From contig LUJP01000110.1 in assembly GCA_001689535.1 (NCBI GenBank), positions 1 through 10,633 on the forward strand: a stretch of DNA of 10,633 nt, given 5' to 3'. Shown here in pieces: positions 6,388 to 10,633 of the stretch; position 1 is the stretch's first letter, and each line of letters starts with the position of its first letter. The notes under the pieces were generated by a model. It was not told where the DNA came from, made no database searches, and saw only the letters and a program-made list of their open reading frames with translations. The DNA is from Bacteroidales bacterium M5 (GTDB taxonomy: Bacteria > Bacteroidota > Bacteroidia > Bacteroidales > Muribaculaceae). The translations under genes were made by a program, and so were the position numbers.

Positions 6388-7599
6388 TTATAGCAGGAGC
6401 TGGGCGTCGCCGTAGCTCAGGAAGCGGTAGCGCTGTTCGAGGGCCTCACGGTACATCCTTTGCCAGTCGCCTCCGGTAAAGGCCGACACAAGCAGAAGAA
6501 GCGTGGATTTCGGCTGATGGAAGTTGGTTACCATTCCGCGGATCACCCGGTAACGGTAGCCGGGGGCTATGATGATGCGGGTGGAGGCCACGAGGCGGTC
6601 AAGGCCGTTTTCGCTGAGATATCCGGCAAGGGCGCGGAGAGCGTCCGGAGTCGGGATATCCTGCCCGTGGTCGGTGTAGGGATACCATTGCGGCACTTCA
6701 CATGGCTTCTCGCCGCGGATTACCATGCATCCCAGATGATACAGGCTCTCGAGCGTGCGCACCGAGGTGGTTCCCACCGCTATCACCTTTCTGTATGTAG
6801 CAGCCAGTTCTTCTATCAGAGCACGGTCCACGCATATAAACTCGCTGTGCATGGTGTGGTCGCCGATGGTGTCGGATTTCACGGGTTGGAATGTTCCCGC
6901 GCCCACATGCAGGGTGAGTTCCCGGCGGGGGATTCCGAGGGTGTCAATTTCGTCAAGCACTCTGGGTGTAAAGTGAAGTCCGGCGGTAGGAGCCGCCACG
7001 GAGCCTTCTATGCGGTTGAACACCGTCTGGTAGTCGGTGGTATCCGACTGCTCGGTTGCGCGGTTAAGGTAGGGAGGAATGGGTATTTCGCCGGCGGCAT
7101 CTATAATTTTTGAAAAGGTGACGGAATTGTCGTCCCACGAGAATTGCACCACGGAAGCGTTGTCGCGCCGCTCGGCGCGGACAGCACTCAGCCTTACATC
7201 CTTTCCGTCAACCTTGAGATTGAGGGTCAGTGGTCCTTCCTTCCACCGCTTGCTGTTGCCCACGAAGCAGAGCCATGAGCAGGAGCCTGTGGCGGCAAAC
7301 GAGCGTTCATAGTCGCGGGGCTCTTCTGGCTCCAGACAGAAAATCTCTATCAGGGCTCCCGAGGCTCCCGGCTTGTGGAAACGCAGACGGGCGTTGATCA
7401 CACGGGTATTGTTGCACACCATTATCGAATCGGAGGGGAGGAGTCGGGGCAGGTCGGAGAACAGACGGTGTTGCAGCGTGCCGTCATTCTCCCTCACGAG
7501 CAGGCGGCAAGCGTCGCGCTGCGTAAGGGGGTGGCGTGCTATGAGTTCGTCGGGAAGGGGATAGTCGAAATCGTCGATCTTTATGTCGGTAATCTGCAT
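6388..7599 (-). CDS. queA: QueA-like tRNA ribosyltransferase-isomerase, long form
   Basis: QueA transfers and isomerises the ribosyl moiety of S-adenosylmethionine onto preQ1 in tRNA, making epoxyqueuosine in the queuosine pathway. The family signatures are present: LPDELIARHPL (15-25), YQTVFNRIEGSVAAPTAGLH (190-209), LHVGAGTFQPV (230-240), HSE (251-253), GTTSVRTLES (276-285), VTNFHQPKSTLLLLVSAF (357-374) and the terminal RFLSYGDAQLL. At 403 residues it is about 45 longer than E. coli QueA. Most of the excess is an insertion of about 38 residues at 286-340, including KPCEVPQWYPYTDHGQDIPT. I recall that Bacteroidota carry both a standard and a longer QueA homologue; this looks like the longer one, so its exact substrate is less certain than the family. 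The ATG start lies about 27 nt after a predicted promoter that is divergent from the phospholipase gene. Confidence 0.88.
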   Translation of the reverse strand: MQITDIKIDDFDYPLPDELIARHPLTQRDACRLLVRENDGTLQHRLFSDLPRLLPSDSIMVCNNTRVINARLRFHKPGASGALIEIFCLEPEEPRDYERSFAATGSCSWLCFVGNSKRWKEGPLTLNLKVDGKDVRLSAVRAERRDNASVVQFSWDDNSVTFSKIIDAAGEIPIPPYLNRATEQSDTTDYQTVFNRIEGSVAAPTAGLHFTPRVLDEIDTLGIPRRELTLHVGAGTFQPVKSDTIGDHTMHSEFICVDRALIEELAATYRKVIAVGTTSVRTLESLYHLGCMVIRGEKPCEVPQWYPYTDHGQDIPTPDALRALAGYLSENGLDRLVASTRIIIAPGYRYRVIRGMVTNFHQPKSTLLLLVSAFTGGDWQRMYREALEQRYRFLSYGDAQLLL

Positions 7600-7629
7600 C
7601 TTAATATCTGTCCGTAATTAATTCGCCGA

Positions 7630-7662
7630 CAAATTTACCTAAAATTTACTTTAACGGGGAAA
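7630..7662 (-). promoter_or_regulatory. Predicted queA promoter
   Basis: TAAATTTG (7637 to 7630, minus strand) fits TAnnTTTG. TTTC at 7662-7659, 21 bp upstream, is a weak -33. It interleaves with the divergent phospholipase promoter, the two -33 regions overlapping. Confidence 0.55.
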
Positions 7663-7680
7663 TGCTTTTTATTATATTTG
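7650..7680 (+). promoter_or_regulatory. Predicted promoter of the phospholipase-phosphatase operon
   Basis: TTTA (7650-7653) and TATATTTG (7673-7680) are spaced by 19 bp and fit the Bacteroidota -33/-7 pattern. The -7 box ends only 6 bp before the ATG at 7687, so the transcript is predicted to be leaderless or to have a leader of about 3 nt. Confidence 0.65.
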
Positions 7681-7686
7681 CAGTAG

Positions 7687-8553
7687 ATGAGCGAAACAGT
7701 GAAAACCGGACTCGTGCTCGAGGGGGGCGCCATGCGTGGCCTCTTCACAGCCGGTGTCATCGATGTGATGATGGAGCATGGGCTGGAGTTCGACGGCCTG
7801 ATAGGTGTGTCGGCCGGGTCTAATTTCGGCTGTAACTACAAGTCATGTCAGCCGGGTCGCGTTCTCCGCTACAACCTGCGATATGCGTCCGACCCGCGTT
7901 ACATGGGTCTGCGCTCCCTTCTCACCACGGGCAATCTGGTGGGAGCCGAGTTTGCCTATCACACCCTGCCGCTCGAACTGGATGTATTCGATTCGAAGCG
8001 TTTCGAGGAGAACCCGATGGCATTTTATCTCGTGGCCACGGATGTTGCCACGGCTCAGCCGGCGTATTACCGGATGGACCGCGTGAACCGCGATTCATTG
8101 GAATGGCTCCGGGCCTCGGCCTCGATGCCCGCGGTTACCCGACCTGTGAGGGTTGACGACGGTCGCCTGATGCTCGACGGCGGTATTTCCGATTCAATCC
8201 CCCTTGCTTATTTCCGCTCGATAGGCTACGAACGCAACGTGGTGGTGCTGACACAGCCACGCGACTATTTCAAGAAGCCCGCTCCCGCATGGCTGTGGCG
8301 CTTGCTGTTGCCCCGCCACAGAGCAATAGCCGACGCTATGGCGCGGCGCCATGAGATGTACAACGCCCAGCTTCGGCTGGTGAGCGACGGGGAGCGTGCG
8401 GGCGACACCTTCGTGATTGCTCCTGATGGCGTGTTGCCCATAGGACGCGTGTCGACCGACCGTGCCCGCATGAAGGAAGTATATGAAATAGGGCGCCGCG
8501 AAGCCTTCAAGGCCATGCCTGCTCTAAAGAAATTTATAACCAATCAACCATAA
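7687..8553 (+). CDS. Patatin-like phospholipase (YjjU/RssA type)
   Basis: This is a predicted serine acyl hydrolase of the patatin family, likely acting on phospholipids or other acyl esters. Visible elements are the oxyanion loop LEGGAMRGLF (11-20), the nucleophile elbow GVSAGS (40-45) with Ser42, and the second dyad residue Asp164 in MLDGGISDSIPL (162-173). The spacing fits a Ser-Asp dyad. At 288 residues it is a compact bacterial form, and the sequence resembles E. coli YjjU more than eukaryotic patatins. There is no signal peptide, so it is probably cytoplasmic or membrane-associated. The start is fixed because the catalytic loop begins at residue 11 and no later Met precedes it. It lies 12 bp upstream of the alkaline phosphatase and shares its transcript. 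The natural substrate cannot be read from the sequence. Confidence 0.92.
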   Translation: MSETVKTGLVLEGGAMRGLFTAGVIDVMMEHGLEFDGLIGVSAGSNFGCNYKSCQPGRVLRYNLRYASDPRYMGLRSLLTTGNLVGAEFAYHTLPLELDVFDSKRFEENPMAFYLVATDVATAQPAYYRMDRVNRDSLEWLRASASMPAVTRPVRVDDGRLMLDGGISDSIPLAYFRSIGYERNVVVLTQPRDYFKKPAPAWLWRLLLPRHRAIADAMARRHEMYNAQLRLVSDGERAGDTFVIAPDGVLPIGRVSTDRARMKEVYEIGRREAFKAMPALKKFITNQP

Positions 8554-8565
8554 ACCTTAAAGATA

Positions 8566-9963
8566 ATGAAGCGTAACATTATTCTGTTTCTTGCAACACT
8601 GGTTGCATCAGTGGCGTTGGGCTCGACGCCTAAATACATTTTCTATTTCATAGGCGACGGCATGGGCATGACCCCGGTAATGGCCGCGGTGGCCTATAAC
8701 CGTGCGGTTTACGGGCAGCCCAATCTTCCCCTGATGATGACCTTCCCCGTTGCAGGACAGGTATCGACCTACTCGGCAAGCTCACCTGTTACTGACTCTG
8801 CCGCTGCCGGCACCGCTCTGGCCTGCGGAAAGAAAACAGCCAACGGCATGCTTGGCGTAACTCCTGATACCGTGGCTGTGGTTTCCATAGCCAGCGTTCT
8901 CAAGGACAATGGCTATGGCGTAGGCCTGGTGACGAATGTGGCTCCCGATGATGCCACTCCAGGCGCTTTCTATGCCCATGTGGCCAATCGCGGCATGCGT
9001 CCGGAGGTTGACCGCGATTTTGCTTCAAGCGGTTTTGATTTTCTTGCCGGTTCGGCCCTGAACGGACTGAAAAAGAAAGGCAAGCCCACCGATGTGCTCG
9101 ACATTTACCGCCAGAAAGGCATACGAGTAATCAATGGATATGATGAATATCTTGCCGACAAACCCAGGGGCGGACGCGTGGTGCTGCTTGACCGTAAACC
9201 TTTCCAGGACGGCAATACCGGCTATCTGATTGACTCGATTCCCTGCATGATCACCCTCGAGCAGATGACTGGCGCATGTCTGGATCATCTGAAAAACGTT
9301 TCTCCCGACAAGTTCTTCATGATGGTGGAGGGTGGCAATATCGACCATGCCCTTCACGGCAACGACGGTGCCACTGCCATTTCCGAGATATTCAATTTCA
9401 ACAACGCGCTGCGTATCGCTTACGATTTCATGCTCCAGCATCCCGACGAGACTCTGATTGTAGTTACTGCCGACCATGATACGGGCGGAATGTCAACTGG
9501 CAATGAGGCCTCCGGATATAATGCATACTTTGATTTGTATACCAACCAGAAAGTGTCAAAGGAAATGTTCTCCGATATATGCAAGAAGGTGGTTGCAACC
9601 GATTCGGCCTATACCTGGAACGACATGAAGGCATATCTTGAGGAAAACCTTGGATTCTGGAAAGGTGTAAAGCTCAGCGATAAAGAGACCGAGCAGCTCC
9701 ACAATCTGTTTACCGAAGTGTTTGAACGCGGCCACGGTGAGGATAAAAAAGGACTTTACAACAATTTCAATGCCTTTGCCGATAAGGTGTTCAGCGTAAT
9801 GTCAACCAAGGCGGGAGCCGGATGGACCACTCCCCATCACACCGGCAATCCTGTGCCTGTATATGCCGTAGGCCCCGGCAGTGAAATCTTCGGATGCTTC
9901 CAGGACAACACCGAGATTCCCCGCAAGATAGCCCGTCTTGCCGGCTATTCCCTCCCGGAATAA
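8566..9963 (+). CDS. Alkaline phosphatase, PhoA family, exported
   Basis: It hydrolyses phosphate monoesters outside the cytoplasm. Residues 1-19 (MKRNIILFLATLVASVALG) form a signal peptide. The metal and catalytic set of E. coli PhoA can be aligned by motif: Asp31 in GDGMG, nucleophile Ser78 in TDSAAAGTA, Asp129/Thr131 in DDATPGAFYAH, phosphate-binding Arg142, Glu255/Asp260/His264 in VEGGNIDHALHGND, Asp303/His304 in TADHDTGGM, and His425 in HHTG. All are present, so the enzyme should be active. The residue equivalent to E. coli Lys328 is His261, a position that varies among APs and tunes metal use. At 465 residues the length is typical. It is the second gene of an operon with the phospholipase, is probably driven by that gene's promoter, and is followed by a strong terminator. 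No phosphate-regulon box was identified. Confidence 0.95.
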   Translation: MKRNIILFLATLVASVALGSTPKYIFYFIGDGMGMTPVMAAVAYNRAVYGQPNLPLMMTFPVAGQVSTYSASSPVTDSAAAGTALACGKKTANGMLGVTPDTVAVVSIASVLKDNGYGVGLVTNVAPDDATPGAFYAHVANRGMRPEVDRDFASSGFDFLAGSALNGLKKKGKPTDVLDIYRQKGIRVINGYDEYLADKPRGGRVVLLDRKPFQDGNTGYLIDSIPCMITLEQMTGACLDHLKNVSPDKFFMMVEGGNIDHALHGNDGATAISEIFNFNNALRIAYDFMLQHPDETLIVVTADHDTGGMSTGNEASGYNAYFDLYTNQKVSKEMFSDICKKVVATDSAYTWNDMKAYLEENLGFWKGVKLSDKETEQLHNLFTEVFERGHGEDKKGLYNNFNAFADKVFSVMSTKAGAGWTTPHHTGNPVPVYAVGPGSEIFGCFQDNTEIPRKIARLAGYSLPE

Positions 9964-9985
9964 TAATCCGTTGAAAAAAACTTTA

Positions 9986-10030
9986 AGAGCGGTGTGCCAG
10001 TCCTCGTTGCTGACACACCGCTCTGTTTTT
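9986..10030 (+). terminator. Strong terminator after alkaline phosphatase, probably bidirectional
   Basis: AGAGCGGTGTGCCAG (9986-10000) pairs with CTGACACACCGCTCT (10010-10024) with one mismatch. The loop is 9 nt and a T5 tract follows at 10026-10030. On the minus strand the same stem is followed, after a few bases, by a run of seven T (plus-strand A run 9974-9980), so it may also end transcripts from the convergent GNAT remnant. Confidence 0.9.
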
Positions 10031-10046
10031 ATGATTATAAATGGTT

Positions 10047-10233
10047 TTAGCCCAGTTTCAAGTCGAAAAACATAAAGCGTGTTTCCAGCGGCTCATCGGG
10101 TTCAAGTTCAAGGAATGTGCGTTCTTCCTTTTCTGATTTATAAAGAGGCTTAAAGCCGTTATTCTAGTAGAAATGAATTGTCTTTATATGAAAATGGCTT
10201 GCAAAAAGCAGCTACTTCAGGAGTATAAGGCAT
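10047..10233 (-). pseudogene. GNAT acetyltransferase remnant, internally deleted
   Basis: Read on the minus strand, the ATG at 10233 opens MPYTPEVAAFCKPFSYKDNS, which resembles the N-terminus of GNAT proteins of Bacteroidales toxin-antitoxin loci. The frame then runs into a stop. In the +1 frame, a GNAT C-terminus appears: KTIHFY, a TAG stop (10164-10166) where Tyr is expected, then NNGFKPLYKSEKEERTFLEL and a tail ending in RFMFFDLKLG before TAA (10047-10049). FYxxNGF and the closing MFFDL are typical GNAT features. The remnant spans 187 nt; such proteins usually need 500 or more, so most of the acetyl-CoA-binding core is deleted, with the junction near 10170-10195. It cannot encode a working enzyme. 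It lies 37 bp after the broken small gene, in GNAT-toxin module order. GNAT identity is fairly secure; the toxin role is inferred. Confidence 0.8.
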
Positions 10234-10270
10234 TCTTATAGCCTCGGTTGCCAAATTGAAATCAGCGACG

Positions 10271-10457
10271 TTATTCACTTTTTCCAAAAAGCTTATGGTA
10301 AAACTCGCGGCACAAACGGTCATATTCCCTCAATTGCTCCTCTCTCTCCGGGGAAAGACGGGGAGTAGGGAGTTTGCTGTTGCGTTCAGCTTCTTCAAAA
10401 AAAAGCTTTGGCAGATTCGCCGGTGAGTACTGGCGAGGAGTTGATAGTCATAGCCAT
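10271..10457 (-). pseudogene. Frameshifted small gene, antitoxin-like by position
   Basis: Starting at ATG 10457, the minus strand encodes MAMTINSSPVLTGESAKAFF and then hits TGA. Removing one base from the 8-base homopolymer (plus-strand A run 10397-10404) restores the frame. The protein would continue EEAERNSKLPTPRLSPEREE and end FYHKLFGKSE followed by TAA at 10271-10273, making 61 residues. The reading frame over the whole 187 nt is clean apart from this one base. I do not recognise a named domain and do not see an obvious ribbon-helix-helix; the C-terminal half is charged and probably helical. Its position directly upstream of a GNAT gene is that of an antitoxin. It could be a true frameshift, a phase-variable tract, or a homopolymer sequencing error. 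Confidence 0.7.
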
Positions 10458-10482
10458 TTAATCTTTGTTTTATAGAATTTTA

Positions 10483-10490
10483 CAAAGTTA
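10483..10490 (-). promoter_or_regulatory. Predicted -7 element of the decayed TA-like module
   Basis: TAACTTTG on the minus strand (10490 to 10483) fits TAnnTTTG. It is placed to start transcription near 10479, about 22 nt before ATG 10457. No clear -33 element was seen. The promoter looks preserved although both genes are broken. Confidence 0.5.
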
Positions 10491-10527
10491 AAACAAATCT
10501 CCGATAGAACAGATTAATACCCTGATT

Positions 10528-10565
10528 TTTTGCGTCCCGGCAACAGTCACCGCAGGGACACAAAA
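10528..10565. repeat. Imperfect inverted repeat near right edge
   Basis: TTTTGCGTCCC (10528-10538) and GGGACACAAAA (10555-10565) pair over 11 bp with one mismatch around a 16-nt loop. T leads and A follows on both strands, the reverse of a terminator. Its function is unknown. Nothing else was recognised in 10491-10633. Confidence 0.4.
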
Positions 10566-10633
10566 TTCGCGCATCTGAGTTTCCCGTCTGATTGGAATCT
10601 TTCTATTTTAGAGGGTGTTTCATAACAACTGTT

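Noticed and set aside
10528..10565. Terminator at the right edge
   Set aside because: The T run precedes and the A run follows the stem on either strand, the wrong polarity for intrinsic termination.
10605..10633. Insertion-sequence end (GAGGGTGTTTCATAAC-like)
   Set aside because: It resembles some IS termini in style, but there is no transposase, no matching inverted end in the window and no target duplication visible.
1..10633. CRISPR arrays, tRNA or rRNA genes, prophage or integrative elements
   Set aside because: No repeat-spacer pattern, no cloverleaf with CCA-type end, and no integrase or phage-like gene was seen on either strand.

Overview
This window reads as chromosomal DNA from a member of the Bacteroidota. 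The best guess is order Bacteroidales, possibly a gut Muribaculaceae-like genome. Three things support this. Most genes are preceded by the Bacteroidota -7 promoter element TAnnTTTG rather than a sigma70 -10 box. Shine-Dalgarno sequences are essentially absent. The run parA-parB-DUF5683-lytic transglycosylase with LysM domains is a Bacteroidales arrangement. The family-level placement is inference.

Layout: positions 1-111 hold no gene, only a 17-bp dyad. A minus-strand block then runs leftward from about 7599 to 194: a long-form QueA-like tRNA-modification enzyme (7599-6388), parA (6191-5394), parB (5375-4476), a DUF5683 envelope protein (4317-3484), an MltD-type lytic transglycosylase (3477-1714) and an NADP-type glutamate dehydrogenase (1531-194). 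Hairpin terminators follow mltD and gdhA. Promoter-like -7 boxes precede queA, parA, DUF5683 and gdhA, so the block looks like four transcription units: queA; parAB; DUF5683-mltD; gdhA. On the plus strand, divergent from queA, a patatin-like phospholipase (7687-8553) and a PhoA-family alkaline phosphatase (8566-9963) form a two-gene operon that ends in a strong, probably bidirectional, hairpin terminator.

The right end (10047-10457, minus strand) has no intact ORF. Translated by eye, it contains a decayed two-gene module: a 61-codon small protein broken by one extra base in an 8-base homopolymer, followed by a GNAT acetyltransferase that has lost its middle and carries an in-frame stop. The architecture matches GNAT-toxin/antitoxin pairs. 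Nothing is recognised in 10458-10633 except its promoter and one imperfect inverted repeat.

The most unusual non-coding structure lies in the 190-196 bp between queA and parA. It has an inverted repeat of ATTTGCAA that covers both the parA -7 box and its start codon, a second perfect ATTTGCAAAT palindrome, two parS-like half-sites (CGTGGAACA / TGTTCCACG) in everted order, and an A/T-rich cluster of TATAAGTC repeats. I infer a control or partition region for the ParAB system. Functionally the window is mostly housekeeping: chromosome partition, cell-wall turnover, nitrogen assimilation, tRNA modification and phosphate/lipid hydrolysis.
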